Notes under the pieces: model-generated
Seen by the model: only the letters and a program-made list of their open reading frames with translations
Databases searched by the model: none
Told to the model about the DNA's origin: nothing
Origin: Leucobacter sp. OLIS6
GTDB taxonomy: Bacteria; Actinomycetota; Actinomycetes; Actinomycetales; Microbacteriaceae
Assembly (NCBI RefSeq): GCF_002752355.1
Contig: NZ_MRAV01000014.1
Location: 558,001-622,000 of the forward strand
Reading direction: 5' to 3'
DNA: 64,000 bases
Position numbers and translations under genes: made by a program
In this document: positions 17,288-26,621 of the stretch, one piece after another
Position numbering within the stretch: position 1 is the stretch's first letter
How the letters are laid out: each line of letters starts with the position of its first letter

Positions 17288-18897
17288 GCAGCACCGCCAC
17301 CACCACCTCGACCGCGAGCGGATCGAGCCGATTCACCGCCGCCGCGGCGAACTACATCGACGAGCGCACCAAGATCGGTGTCGCCGTCAAGGAGTTCGGC
17401 CGCAAGGTGTTCCCCGACCACTGGTCGTTCCTGCTCGGTGAGGTCGCGCTCTACAGCTTCGTCGTCATCCTGCTGTCGGGTACCTTCCTGACCCTGTTCT
17501 TCCAGGCGTCGATGGTCGAGACCCACTACACCGGTCCCTACGTGCCCATGAAGGGCCTCGAGATGTCCGCCGCCATGGCGTCGACGCTCGACATCTCCTT
17601 CTCGGTGCGCGGCGGCCTGCTCATGCGCCACGTCCACCACTGGGCCGCGCTGCTGTTCGTCGCCTCCATCGGCCTGCACATGCTGCGCATCTTCTTCACC
17701 GGTGCGTTCCGCAAGCCGCGCGAGCTCAACTGGGTGATCGGTTTCGTCCTCTTCATCCTCGCGATGGCCGAGGGCTTCACCGGCTACTCGCTCCCCGACG
17801 ACGTGCTCTCGGGCAACGGCCTCCGCATCATCGACGGCATCATCAAGGCCATCCCGGTCATCGGCACCTACCTCTCCTTCTTCTTCTTCGGCGGAGAGTT
17901 CCCGGGCACCGCGATCGTCGGACGCCTCTACATGCTGCACATCATGGTGCTCCCCGCACTCGTGATCCTGTTCGTCGCCCTGCACCTCGCGTTCGTGGTC
18001 ATCCACAAGCACACGCAGTACGCGGGTCCGGGCAAGACCCAGCAGAACGTGGTCGGCTTCCCCGTCCTCCCCGTGTACGCGGCCAAGGCCGGCGGCTTCT
18101 TCTTCATCGTGTTCGGCGTCATCGTGCTCATCGCATCGTTCGTCGGAATCAACCCGATCTGGAACTACGGGCCGTACGACCCATCCCCCGTGTCCGCCGG
18201 TACCCAGCCCGACTGGTACATCGGCTTCGCGGACGGCATGCTGCGTCTGGTCCCGCCGGGGCTCGAGGCGGAGTGGTTCGGCTACACCTGGTCGTTCAAC
18301 ATGCTCCTGCCGCTGATCATCATCGGCCTGTTCATCGTGCTCGTCATGATCTACCCCTTCATCGAGGCGTGGGTCACGGGCGACAAGCGCGAGCACCACA
18401 TCCTGGACCGCCCCCGCAACGCTCCCACGCGTACCGCGATCGGCGCCGCCGGCGTGACCTTCTACGCCGTGATGTGGGCGGGGGCGAGCTCGGACCTCAT
18501 GGCCACGCACTTCCAGCTCTCCATGGAGGGTGTGATCCACGCGCTGCAGGCTCTCCTGATCCTCGGCCCGATCGTCGCCTACCAGGTCACGAAGCGCATC
18601 TGCCTCGGCCTGCAGAAGAAGGATCGCTCGATCGCTCTGCACGGATACGAGTCGGGACGCATCGTTCGCATGCCCGGTGGCGAGTTCATCGAGGTGCACA
18701 AGCCGCTCAGCGACTACGAGTCCTGGAAGCTCGTCAGCTACCACGACTACGCACCGCTCATGCTGCGCCCGAACGACGAGGGCAAGATTCCCTTCTCGCG
18801 TCGTCTGCGCGCCGGCGTCAGCCGCTGGTTCTTCGAGGACCGCATCGTTCCCCCGACCAAGGGTGAGATCGAGCAGGGCCACCACGAGGGTCACTGA
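17284..18897 (+). CDS. qcrB: Cytochrome b subunit of bc1 complex
   Basis: 537-residue quinol-oxidising cytochrome b with a long C-terminal extension, as usual in actinobacteria. Heme-ligand histidines are visible in MRHVHHWAA (helix B) and in MLHIMVLPALVILFVALHLA (helix D). The quinol-site loop and helix are seen in 'FTGYSLPDDVLSGNGLRI'; the PEWY-equivalent is TQPDWYIGFADG. It is the last gene of ctaE-qcrCAB, overlapping qcrA by 4 bp, and is followed by a strong terminator. It faces the ctaCDF group. Confidence 0.96.
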   Translation: MSSTATTTSTASGSSRFTAAAANYIDERTKIGVAVKEFGRKVFPDHWSFLLGEVALYSFVVILLSGTFLTLFFQASMVETHYTGPYVPMKGLEMSAAMASTLDISFSVRGGLLMRHVHHWAALLFVASIGLHMLRIFFTGAFRKPRELNWVIGFVLFILAMAEGFTGYSLPDDVLSGNGLRIIDGIIKAIPVIGTYLSFFFFGGEFPGTAIVGRLYMLHIMVLPALVILFVALHLAFVVIHKHTQYAGPGKTQQNVVGFPVLPVYAAKAGGFFFIVFGVIVLIASFVGINPIWNYGPYDPSPVSAGTQPDWYIGFADGMLRLVPPGLEAEWFGYTWSFNMLLPLIIIGLFIVLVMIYPFIEAWVTGDKREHHILDRPRNAPTRTAIGAAGVTFYAVMWAGASSDLMATHFQLSMEGVIHALQALLILGPIVAYQVTKRICLGLQKKDRSIALHGYESGRIVRMPGGEFIEVHKPLSDYESWKLVSYHDYAPLMLRPNDEGKIPFSRRLRAGVSRWFFEDRIVPPTKGEIEQGHHEGH

Positions 18898-18910
18898 CTC
18901 TCAGGCTGAA

Positions 18911-18961
18911 CAACGGGTGGGCCTCCGCAGGATTCGTTCCTGCGGAGGTCCACCCGTTTTT
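18911..18961 (+). terminator. Rho-independent terminator after qcrB
   Basis: A GC-rich hairpin with arms at about 18912-18932 and 18938-18957 has one bulge or mismatch region and a short ATTCG-type loop, and is followed by a run of T at 18957-18961. It lies 14 bp after the qcrB stop and closes the ctaE-qcrCAB unit. Confidence 0.9.
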
Positions 18962-19248
18962 GCGTGCTCCGAGCGCATCGGTCCTCGTCCAGCTGACCCG
19001 TCGGGCTGATCCGTCAGGGAGGCCTCGGGCGGGCGGGTTTCGGTGCAGAAGTGCTCACCGCGAGGACCTCGGAGCAGAGAATCTCGCAAGAGAAGATGTT
19101 GCGACAAGGGAACAATCACTCCCCTCGTGAAACCCGCTCGCACAGGCTCCGCGCACACGGCGCGTCCCCTTCTTGCGGCTGCATCCGAACCCTGTCTGGC
19201 AGCTCCGCTCCGCGCCTTCTTCCCGCTCACGGCGCACTGCCGTTGATG

Positions 19249-19307
19249 CCGAGTGGCGCCAAAACGCACTTATGAGCGCGGCATTCGACGCAAGTGCCGC
19301 CACTCGG
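19249..19307. repeat. Large imperfect palindrome (REP-like)
   Basis: Left arm CCGAGTGGCGCC (19249-19260) continues to GCACTT (19266-19271). The right arm has AAGTGC (19292-19297) immediately followed by CGCCACTCGG (19298-19307). The two arms would be fully complementary if the right arm kept the seven bases GTTTTGG between its two blocks. The folded form is a 16-bp stem with a one-sided bulge and a 20-base loop. This resembles a dispersed palindromic element that lost seven bases on one side. Confidence 0.6.
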
Positions 19308-19447
19308 TGCAGGCGGGTGCGTGATGCGACGGCCGCAGCACGTCGCCGAAGCAGGTGATTCCAGAGTTCCGGGCCCGCTCCCCTGTCACCATGCGTCCCA
19401 ACGTCGACCTCGAGCTCAGAGGGTCCGTTCAGGCTCACCCGCCGGAA

Positions 19448-19507
19448 GGAGATTCGTGTTCAGACTGACGAACTTCGTCGTCCGTCTCCTTCTGAACACC
19501 AATCTCC
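19448..19507. repeat. Large inverted repeat, 17-bp arms
   Basis: GGAGATTCGTGTTCAGA (19448-19464) and TCTGAACACCAATCTCC (19491-19507) are complementary at 16 of 17 positions. The 26-base spacer itself contains GACGAA-c-TTCGTC. There is no T-run on either side, so a simple terminator is unlikely. A cruciform, a repeat element or a structured RNA are all open. Confidence 0.65.
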
Positions 19508-19659
19508 TGGACGTGAGGACGCTCCGCCGAGCTGCAGGATGAGCGGCCGGGTCTAGCGCCGCTGCTCGCCCAGAACCCGGTCCTACGCGGTGAGAAGCTC
19601 TGCTCGCGGAGAGGTGGCCGCGCACCCGTGGCGGCCGCGCCCCGGCAGTCAGCGACCGG

Positions 19660-20370
19660 CTAGGCCTCCGGTCGGGCCAGCAACAGCTCTGCGCCACGCA
19701 GTACCAGCCGGTCGAACGCGGACGCGCCGATACGAGTGCGCAGCGTCGAGAGCTCGACACGGAGTTCCGGCCCCAGCTGCGCGTCTGCGGTCAGCGCGAT
19801 CGCCTGCAACAGCACCCGAGCCGCATCAGCACCATCGCTCTCGGTCGAGCGCCCACTCGCACCATGCGCGCGAACAACGGAGCCGACGGCGGCAGGGGCG
19901 TCGGCAGTGGCAGCGGCGGCAGGCGTATCGGCAGCGGCGGCGGGAGCCTCGGCAGCAGGCTCAGCAGGTACGCGTGCGGGAAGACCGCCGCGGGTACCGG
20001 CAGGGTTTTCCGGGCCGGCTCCAGACACGTTCGGCTCTGCGAGACGCCCAACAGCGTGCTCCGCGGTCCGCTCTGCGATCGGTTCCGCAGCACGCGCCGC
20101 CAGCCGCCCTGCGGCCCGCTCCGCGGTCGGCTCAGCAAGCCGCTCAGCGACCCGACGCACGACCGCGAGGAACAGGGCACCCTTGGACGGGAAACTCGCG
20201 TAGACGTGCGGCTGTGGGACTTCGGCCCGGGCGGCGATGCCCGCGGTCGAAGCTCCGTGATAGCCGAAGAGGCCGAACTCGATGAGTCCGGCCTCGATCA
20301 GGCGCTCCCGGTTCTCGCCCGGACGACGCCGGGGACGGGCGGGAGCAGAAAACTGGCTATCCGAGGTCAA
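19660..20370 (-). CDS. TetR-family regulator with Ala/Glu/Pro-rich insertion
   Basis: 236-residue DNA-binding regulator. Residues about 18-70 form the TetR helix-turn-helix ('STAGIAARAEVPQPHVYASF', then PSKGALFLAV). A low-complexity region follows (about 75-165), with repeats of the type AERxAEPxAERxAxRLA and then Ala/Pro runs. A short helical C-terminal segment (about 175-235) fits the end of a TetR ligand domain. The start is TTG at 20370, inside the upstream acetyltransferase gene (14-bp overlap), so translational coupling is likely. Ligand and targets are unknown; the insertion is unusual for the family. Confidence 0.75.
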   Translation of the reverse strand: MTSDSQFSAPARPRRRPGENRERLIEAGLIEFGLFGYHGASTAGIAARAEVPQPHVYASFPSKGALFLAVVRRVAERLAEPTAERAAGRLAARAAEPIAERTAEHAVGRLAEPNVSGAGPENPAGTRGGLPARVPAEPAAEAPAAAADTPAAAATADAPAAVGSVVRAHGASGRSTESDGADAARVLLQAIALTADAQLGPELRVELSTLRTRIGASAFDRLVLRGAELLLARPEA

Positions 20371-20800
20371 GGATCTTCCGGTAGTGCTCCCCGACCGCTT
20401 CGAACCCTCGGTGGTTGTAGAACGAACCGATGCGAGCGGTCGACGCGGACAGCTGACGCACGCCGCGCCCCATGCAGTAGTGCTCGTTGGCCTGCATCAG
20501 GCGATCGCCGATGCCGTGCCCCCGAGAGTTCGAATCGACGACGATCTCCTGCAGGTGGGCCGTCAGGCCAGGTGCGTGCAGCAACCGGGAGACGGTCGTC
20601 AGCGAGTAGCCGACGACCTTCTCGTCGAGCTCGGCGACGAAGAGCACGTTGGTCTCGTGGTCGCGGCGCCGGAGCACGTTGTCGAGACCGACGAGGAACT
20701 CGTCGCGGCCGATCGGCTCACGGCCGGTCTGATACTGGCGAGCCAGATCGAAGAGCGCCGCAGCGTCTTCGATCTGGCCCCGTCGAATCGTGATTCCCAC
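20357..20800 (-). CDS. GNAT family N-acetyltransferase
   Basis: 147-residue acetyltransferase. The GNAT core is present, with VLFVAELDEKVVGYSL, 'LQEIVVDSNSRGHGIGDRLM' including the acetyl-CoA loop SRGHGIG, and a C-terminal IGSFYNHRGFEAVGEHYRK. GTG start at 20800. Its ribosome site AAGGAA touches the ctaF stop codon, only 9 bp away, so the gene is probably transcribed with ctaC-ctaD-ctaF. Substrate unknown. Confidence 0.82.
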   Translation of the reverse strand: MGITIRRGQIEDAAALFDLARQYQTGREPIGRDEFLVGLDNVLRRRDHETNVLFVAELDEKVVGYSLTTVSRLLHAPGLTAHLQEIVVDSNSRGHGIGDRLMQANEHYCMGRGVRQLSASTARIGSFYNHRGFEAVGEHYRKILDLG

Positions 20801-20809
20801 GCGAGTTCC

Positions 20810-21232
20810 TTAGCGGGCGAAGTTGCCGCGGTAGTACTCGTAGACCCAGCCGACCACGCCCACGAGCACGATCGGTGCTGCGAGGAACGCGAGCCAGAAC
20901 TCGAATCCGATGCACAGGCCGAGGACGACCAGCGACGCGCCGAAGGCGAGGACGATGGGCCACCAGCTCCACGGGCTGAACTCGCCCAGCTCGGGGTCGC
21001 CGTCGTCGATGTCCGAGTCCTCGAGGTCCTCGATCAGCTCGCCGCCCTGCTTGCTGCGCGTGAGCTGCAGGTAGAAGGCGATGAAGCCGGTGAGGCCGCC
21101 CGAGAGCAGGATCGCGGTGGATCCGACCCACTCGACGCCGCCGTGGTCGATGAGGTTCCAGACGGTGTAGACGGCTGCCAGGAGCACCAGGTACGCGGTC
21201 AGGATCCAGAAGATGACGATGTTGGACTTCAT
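20810..21232 (-). CDS. ctaF: Cytochrome c oxidase subunit IV, actinobacterial type
   Basis: 140-residue small subunit specific to actinobacterial aa3 oxidases. It has four hydrophobic helices: 'VIFWILTAYLVLLAAVYTVW', STAILLSGGLTGFIAFYLQL, 'WWPIVLAFGASLVVLGLCIG' and 'FWLAFLAAPIVLVGVVGWVY'. An acidic loop (EDLEDSDIDDGDPELGEF) lies between helices 2 and 3. It lies 22 bp downstream of ctaD in the ctaC-ctaD-ctaF order. Length and topology are typical. Confidence 0.95.
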   Translation of the reverse strand: MKSNIVIFWILTAYLVLLAAVYTVWNLIDHGGVEWVGSTAILLSGGLTGFIAFYLQLTRSKQGGELIEDLEDSDIDDGDPELGEFSPWSWWPIVLAFGASLVVLGLCIGFEFWLAFLAAPIVLVGVVGWVYEYYRGNFAR

Positions 21233-21254
21233 GTCGTTCGTTGCCTCTCAGTCG

Positions 21255-22901
21255 TCACTTCTTGGGGGCGAGCTCGTGCTGCTCGCTCTCCTGGCCGACC
21301 TGCTGGATGCCGCTGACCTCGGGGTGGTTGAGATCGAACGCGGGCGACTCGGTGCGGATGCGCGGGATCGAGGTGAAGTTGTGACGCGGCGGCGGGCAGG
21401 AGGTCGCCCACTCGAGCGAGCGGCCGAAGCCCCATGGGTCGTTCACGGTCACCTTCGGTGCGCGGCGCGAGGTGATGTACACGTTCAGGAGGAACGGGAT
21501 CATCGATGCGCCGAGGATCATCGCGCCCACGGTCGAGAGCTGGTTCATCCAGGTGACACCGTCCTCGGGGAGGTAGGTGTAGTAGCGACGCGGCATGGCC
21601 ATGACGCCCAGCCAGTGCTGGATGAGGAAGGTCGTGTGGAAGCCGATGAAGAGCACCCAGAAGTGGATCTTGCCGAGACGCTCGTTGAGCATCTTGCCGG
21701 TCCACTTCGGCCACCAGAAGTAGAAGCCCGCGAACATCGCGAACACGACGGTGCCGAACACGACGTAGTGGAAGTGCGCCACCACGAAGTAGGTGTCGGA
21801 CAGGTGGAAGTCGAGCGCCGGCGAGGCGAGGATGACACCCGTGAGACCGCCGAAGACGAAGGTCACGAGGAAGCCGATCGACCAGAGCATCGGGGTCTCG
21901 AAGGTGATCGAGCCGCGCCACATGGTGCCGAGCCAGTTGAAGATCTTCACGCCGGTCGGAACCGCGATGAGCATGGTCATCAGGGCGAAGAACGGCAGGA
22001 GCACCGAACCGGTGACGTACATGTGGTGCGCCCACACGGTCATCGACAGGGCCGCGATCGAGATGGTCGCGTAGATCAGGGTCTTGTAGCCGAAGATCGG
22101 CTTGCGGCTGAACACCGGGAAGATCTCGGAGACGATGCCGAAGAACGGCAGCGCGATGATGTAGACCTCGGGGTGTCCGAAGAACCAGAAGAGGTGCTGC
22201 CAGAGAATGGCGCCGCCCTGGCCGTCGTAGATGTGCGCGCCGAAGATGCGGTCGGCTGCGAGGCCGAAGAACGCCGCGGCGAGCACGGGGAAGACGAGGA
22301 GCACCAGGATCGAGGTGATGAGCGTGTTCCAGGTGAACACGGACATGCGCCACATGGTCATGCCCGGTGCGCGCATGGTGATGATCGTGGTGATGAAGTT
22401 CACGCCGCCCATGATCGTGCCGAAGCCGCTCACGCCGAGGCCGAGCACCCAGAGGTTGCCGCCCACGCCCGGCGAGAAGGTCATGCCGGAGAGGGGCGAG
22501 TACGCGAACCAGCCGAAGGAGGCCGCGCCCTGCGGGGTGAGGAAGCCGCCGACCGCCATGAGCGAGCCGAAGGTGTAGAGCCAGAAGGCGAATGCGTTCA
22601 GTCGCGGGAAGGCGACGTCAGGGGCACCGATCTGCAGGGGCATGATCACGTTGGCGAAGCCGGCGAACAGCGGCGTCGCGAACATGAGCAGCATGATCGT
22701 GCCGTGCATGGTGAACAGCTGGTTGTACTGCTCCTTGGTGGCGACGATCTCGAGGCCGGGAGCGAACAGCTGGGCGCGGATCACGAGGGCCATGAGGCCG
22801 CCGATCAGGAACCACACGAAGGAGCTGATCAGATACATGTATCCGATCACCTTGTGGTCCGTGGACGTGATCCACGTGACGAATACGTTGCCCTTCTTCA
22901 T
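21255..22901 (-). CDS. ctaD: Cytochrome c oxidase subunit I
   Basis: 548-residue catalytic subunit of the aa3 oxidase, carrying heme a, heme a3 and CuB. Twelve helices are expected and visible. Key motifs are complete: [10 protein letters not shown] (heme a ligand region), [19 protein letters not shown] with the CuB His and cross-linked Tyr, WAHHMYVTG, and '[20 protein letters not shown]'. It overlaps nothing but lies 5 bp after ctaC's stop codon, so the two are one operon. ATG start at 22901. Confidence 0.98.
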   Translation of the reverse strand: MKKGNVFVTWITSTDHKVIGYMYLISSFVWFLIGGLMALVIRAQLFAPGLEIVATKEQYNQLFTMHGTIMLLMFATPLFAGFANVIMPLQIGAPDVAFPRLNAFAFWLYTFGSLMAVGGFLTPQGAASFGWFAYSPLSGMTFSPGVGGNLWVLGLGVSGFGTIMGGVNFITTIITMRAPGMTMWRMSVFTWNTLITSILVLLVFPVLAAAFFGLAADRIFGAHIYDGQGGAILWQHLFWFFGHPEVYIIALPFFGIVSEIFPVFSRKPIFGYKTLIYATISIAALSMTVWAHHMYVTGSVLLPFFALMTMLIAVPTGVKIFNWLGTMWRGSITFETPMLWSIGFLVTFVFGGLTGVILASPALDFHLSDTYFVVAHFHYVVFGTVVFAMFAGFYFWWPKWTGKMLNERLGKIHFWVLFIGFHTTFLIQHWLGVMAMPRRYYTYLPEDGVTWMNQLSTVGAMILGASMIPFLLNVYITSRRAPKVTVNDPWGFGRSLEWATSCPPPRHNFTSIPRIRTESPAFDLNHPEVSGIQQVGQESEQHELAPKK

Positions 22902-22906
22902 GTGCC

Positions 22907-23779
22907 TTATCCCTCGTGCTTTTCACCGGCGGCGGCCGGAGCGGCGAACAGATCCTGGTTCGGGTTCTGATCGTTGCCGACCAGACCCGTCTTGCCCTGC
23001 TCGCGCAGCGACTTGACGTATGCGTCGTACTCGTCCTGGTTCACGACCTTGACCTCGAACAGCATCATCGAGTGGTACTCGCCGCAGAGCTCGGCGCACT
23101 TGCCCATGAAGGTGCCCGTCTTGGTGGGCGTGAAGGTCATGTAGTTGGTCTTGCCCGGGATCATGTCCTTCTTGTAGAGGAAGTCCACGACCCAGAACGA
23201 GTGGATGACGTCGCGCGACTCGAGACGGATCTCGGTCGTCTTGTTGACGGGCAGGTAGAGCACCGGCATGGTCTCGGGCTTGGCCGAGCCCTTCTTGTCG
23301 GTCTGGACCTGAACGCCCTGGAAGTGGACGTCGTCCTTCACGTAGTTGAAGTCCCAGGCCCAGCGCTTGCCGAAGACCTCGACGACGTTCTCGGGGTTGG
23401 GATCCCGTGCCTCGATCTTGGACTGCTCCTGCGCGGTGAAGGCGAAGAAGCCGATGACCAGGATGACCGGGACGATCGTGAAGAAGGTCTCGATGGGCAT
23501 GTTGTAGCGCAGCTGCACCGGCATGCCGGTCTGGCCCTTGCGGCGGCGGTATGCGATCGCCGCCCAGATGATCAGACCCCAGGTGATCACACCGACGGCG
23601 AGCAGCACGATCCAGGAGTTGACCCAGAGGCTGGTGATGCCGTCCGTATGGTTCGTCGCGCCTTCGGAGCCAGCGGGGAGGAAGCCCCGCTGCTGCTCGG
23701 AGGTGCAGCCTGCGAGCACCAGCGCTGCAGCCAGCGCGAGTGGGGTCGCGACCCATTTCATTCGACGATTGGAACGCAC
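22907..23779 (-). CDS. ctaC: Cytochrome c oxidase subunit II (lipoprotein)
   Basis: 290-residue subunit II with the electron-entry CuA site. The N-terminus has a lipoprotein signal ([19 protein letters not shown]), two membrane helices ('[20 protein letters not shown]' and '[20 protein letters not shown]') and then the cupredoxin domain with [12 protein letters not shown], all CuA ligands present. I chose the GTG at 23779 (VRSNRRMKW) because GAAAGG lies a normal distance upstream and it adds a basic n-region; the ATG at 23761 is possible. First gene of ctaC-ctaD-ctaF. Confidence 0.95.
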   Translation of the reverse strand: MRSNRRMKWVATPLALAAALVLAGCTSEQQRGFLPAGSEGATNHTDGITSLWVNSWIVLLAVGVITWGLIIWAAIAYRRRKGQTGMPVQLRYNMPIETFFTIVPVILVIGFFAFTAQEQSKIEARDPNPENVVEVFGKRWAWDFNYVKDDVHFQGVQVQTDKKGSAKPETMPVLYLPVNKTTEIRLESRDVIHSFWVVDFLYKKDMIPGKTNYMTFTPTKTGTFMGKCAELCGEYHSMMLFEVKVVNQDEYDAYVKSLREQGKTGLVGNDQNPNQDLFAAPAAAGEKHEG

Positions 23780-23903
23780 CGCATACCTTTCGAAACGTGA
23801 TGTTCGCCACCCGGCGGGCAGGCGAAACTGATGACTCCCTGACAGCTTAGCGCGATCCGGCAAGCGCCCAGGACACGCGCCGGTGCGTCGCAGGATCTTC
23901 GGT

Positions 23904-24269
23904 TCAGCTGAAGCTGTCGCCGCAGGCGCAGCTGCCCTGGGCATTGGGGTTGTCGATGGTGAAGCCCTGCTTCTGGATCGTGTCCTCGAACTCGATGGTC
24001 GAGCCGTCCAGGTAGGGCTTGCTCATCTGGTCGACGATCACCTCGACGCCGGAGAAGTCGACGATGGCGTCGTTGTCAAGCACGCGCTCGTCGAAGTAGA
24101 GCTGGTAGATCAGCCCGGAGCAGCCTCCGGGCTGCACTGCGATGCGCAGGCGGAGGTCGTCACGACCCTCCTGCGAGAGCAGGCTGCGGACCTTGTCCTG
24201 TGCCGTCTCGGACAGCTTGACTCCGTGCGCCGGGGCCTCGACCTCGGGGGTCTGGGTATCAGTGCTCAC
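23904..24269 (-). CDS. erpA: Iron-sulfur cluster insertion protein ErpA (A-type carrier)
   Basis: 121-residue A-type Fe-S carrier that delivers clusters to apoproteins. The three conserved cysteines are present: one in PGGCSGLIYQL and two in the C-terminal GSCACGDSF. 'MSKPYLDGSTIEFEDTIQKQ' is the usual ErpA/HesB core. GTG start at 24269 with AAGGAG 6 bases upstream. It lies beside the cytochrome oxidase genes, a common actinobacterial arrangement, and is divergent from the DUF3043 gene over 163 bp. Confidence 0.95.
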   Translation of the reverse strand: MSTDTQTPEVEAPAHGVKLSETAQDKVRSLLSQEGRDDLRLRIAVQPGGCSGLIYQLYFDERVLDNDAIVDFSGVEVIVDQMSKPYLDGSTIEFEDTIQKQGFTIDNPNAQGSCACGDSFS

Positions 24270-24432
24270 ACCGACTCCTTGCTCGCGATGAACATGTCTG
24301 AATCAAGTCTACGCCCGCGCGCGTCGCTCACATGCGCACCGGGTATCCTGGAGGACGGCCCGCACAATCGTCGGGCCCACGAGGGCGGCGTCGCGATCGA
24401 CGCGGCGCCCAGAAGCAGTCAAGGAGTCGGGC

Positions 24433-25011
24433 GTGGCACCGAAGCGGACCGAAGATTCGTCGAAGCCGAGCGTTGAGAGCGGAGCGACGGAACCGGTCGT
24501 CGGCAAGGGGCGCCCCACGCCGAGCCGCAAGGCCGCGCAGGCCGCGAACGCCCAGCCGCTCGTCGGCAGCCGGGACAAGGCCTCGATGAAGGCCGCGCGG
24601 CAGCGCCAGATGGCGGATCGCGACCGTGCGCGCCTGGGCATGATGAACGGCGAGGAGCGGTACCTCACCGCCCGGGACCGCGGCCCGCAGCGCCGCTACG
24701 TGCGCGACTTCGTCGACGCGCGTTTCAGCATGGGCGAGATCCTCATCCCCCTCATGCTCCTCATGCTGCTCGGAACGTTCCTGCCCGGCATGGCCGGCGT
24801 CTACAGCGTCTTCATCGTCTGGGGCTTCGTCGCGCTCGCGGTGCTCGACTCGGTGCTCCTCGGGGTGCGCCTGAACGGCAAGCTCGCGGCGAAGTTCGGC
24901 AAGGAGAACGTCCAGAAGGGCTTCCGCTGGTACGCCGCCATGCGCGCGTTCCAGATGCGCTTCCTGCGGATGCCGAAGCCGCAGGTCAAGCGCCGTCAGT
25001 ACCCGAACTGA
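24433..25011 (+). CDS. DUF3043 membrane protein
   Basis: 192-residue protein of the actinobacterial DUF3043 family, function unknown. A basic, Ala/Lys-rich cytoplasmic N-terminus (about residues 1-95, including GKGRPTPSRKAAQAAN and RQMADRDRARLGMMNGEERY) precedes two hydrophobic helices (ILIPLMLLMLLGTFLPGMAG and VFIVWGFVALAVLDSVLLGV) and a basic C-terminal tail ending KRRQYPN. GTG start with AAGGAG 6 bases upstream. A terminator follows 14 bp after the stop. Conserved next to ctaCDF in this lineage, which hints at a link with the envelope or respiration but proves nothing. Confidence 0.88.
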   Translation: MAPKRTEDSSKPSVESGATEPVVGKGRPTPSRKAAQAANAQPLVGSRDKASMKAARQRQMADRDRARLGMMNGEERYLTARDRGPQRRYVRDFVDARFSMGEILIPLMLLMLLGTFLPGMAGVYSVFIVWGFVALAVLDSVLLGVRLNGKLAAKFGKENVQKGFRWYAAMRAFQMRFLRMPKPQVKRRQYPN

Positions 25012-25024
25012 TCGGGACGACCAG

Positions 25025-25059
25025 AAAGGGAGCGGAGGCATCGCCTCCGCTCCCTTTTT
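25025..25059. terminator. Bidirectional Rho-independent terminator
   Basis: Hairpin with 13-bp perfect arms AGGGAGCGGAGGC (25027-25039) and GCCTCCGCTCCCT (25043-25055). T5 follows on the plus strand (25055-25059), and A residues precede it, giving a short T-run on the minus strand. It separates the converging DUF3043 and pyrD genes and can serve both. Confidence 0.9.
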
Positions 25060-25069
25060 CTGTGCGCCC

Positions 25070-26110
<1,041 letters not shown>

Positions 26111-26117
26111 GGTGCGG

Positions 26118-26621
26118 CTACTCCTGGGGGTTCTGGATCGAAGCGGGTTCGTCGACGCTCGGCATCGATCCCGTGCGCGGGTGCGCTCGCAGTTCGGCGA
26201 TCGCCGAATCGAAGTCGGAGAGCGATTCGAAGGCCTGGTAGACGCTCGCGAAGCGCAGGTACGCCACCTCGTCGAGCTCGCGGAGGTGGGGCAGGATCGC
26301 GAGGCCGATCTCGTTGGCCTCGAACTGCGCGATGCCCGCGGAGCGGACCGATTCCTCGACGCGCTGGGCGAGGATCGCGAGGTCGGCCTCCGTGACCGGG
26401 CGCCCCTGGCAGGCCTTGCGGACGCCGCTCATGACCTTCTCGCGGCTGAACGGCTCGACCACGCCGGAGCGCTTGATCACGGTGAGGCTCGCGGTCTCGG
26501 TGGTGCTGAATCGACGGCCGCACTCCGGGCACTGGCGCCGACGGCGGATCGACAGGCCGTCGTCGGAGGTGCGGGAGTCGATCACCCGGGAATCGGGGTG
26601 GCGGCAGAACGGGCAGTGCAT
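26118..26621 (-). CDS. nrdR: Transcriptional repressor NrdR
   Basis: 167-residue repressor of ribonucleotide reductase genes that reads ATP/dATP levels. The N-terminal zinc ribbon has MHCPFCRH and [11 protein letters not shown], four Cys ligands in all. The ATP-cone domain follows ('[20 protein letters not shown]' onward, about residues 47-140). The tail is short. Overlaps the hisD stop by 1 bp, so it is probably translated after hisD. Candidate target sites lie in this window at 56447-56493, upstream of nrdI. Confidence 0.96.
   Translation of the reverse strand: MHCPFCRHPDSRVIDSRTSDDGLSIRRRRQCPECGRRFSTTETASLTVIKRSGVVEPFSREKVMSGVRKACQGRPVTEADLAILAQRVEESVRSAGIAQFEANEIGLAILPHLRELDEVAYLRFASVYQAFESLSDFDSAIAELRAHPRTGSMPSVDEPASIQNPQE

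Larger units (their letters stand above)
18962..19659. other. Non-coding interval between converging respiratory units
   Basis: About 700 bp without a credible gene. Small open frames exist on both strands, but none has a ribosome site, codon bias or recognisable domain. The stretch looks less GC-biased than its flanks and holds two large inverted repeats (19249-19307 and 19448-19507). Its position between qcrB and the TetR gene, where respiratory genes would otherwise nearly meet, suggests inserted or decayed DNA. I see no transposase remnant or target duplication. Confidence 0.6.

Noticed and set aside
19043-19246. Small open frames in the interval after qcrB
   Set aside because: No ribosome site and protein-unlike sequence on both strands; treated as non-coding.
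21213-22970. His/Glu/Arg-rich plus-strand frame opposite ctaD
   Set aside because: Typical antisense shadow of a membrane protein gene; ctaD is unambiguous.
23780-23944. Longer N-terminus for ctaC
   Set aside because: The extension lacks a ribosome site, overlaps the erpA stop region and would bury the lipoprotein signal peptide.
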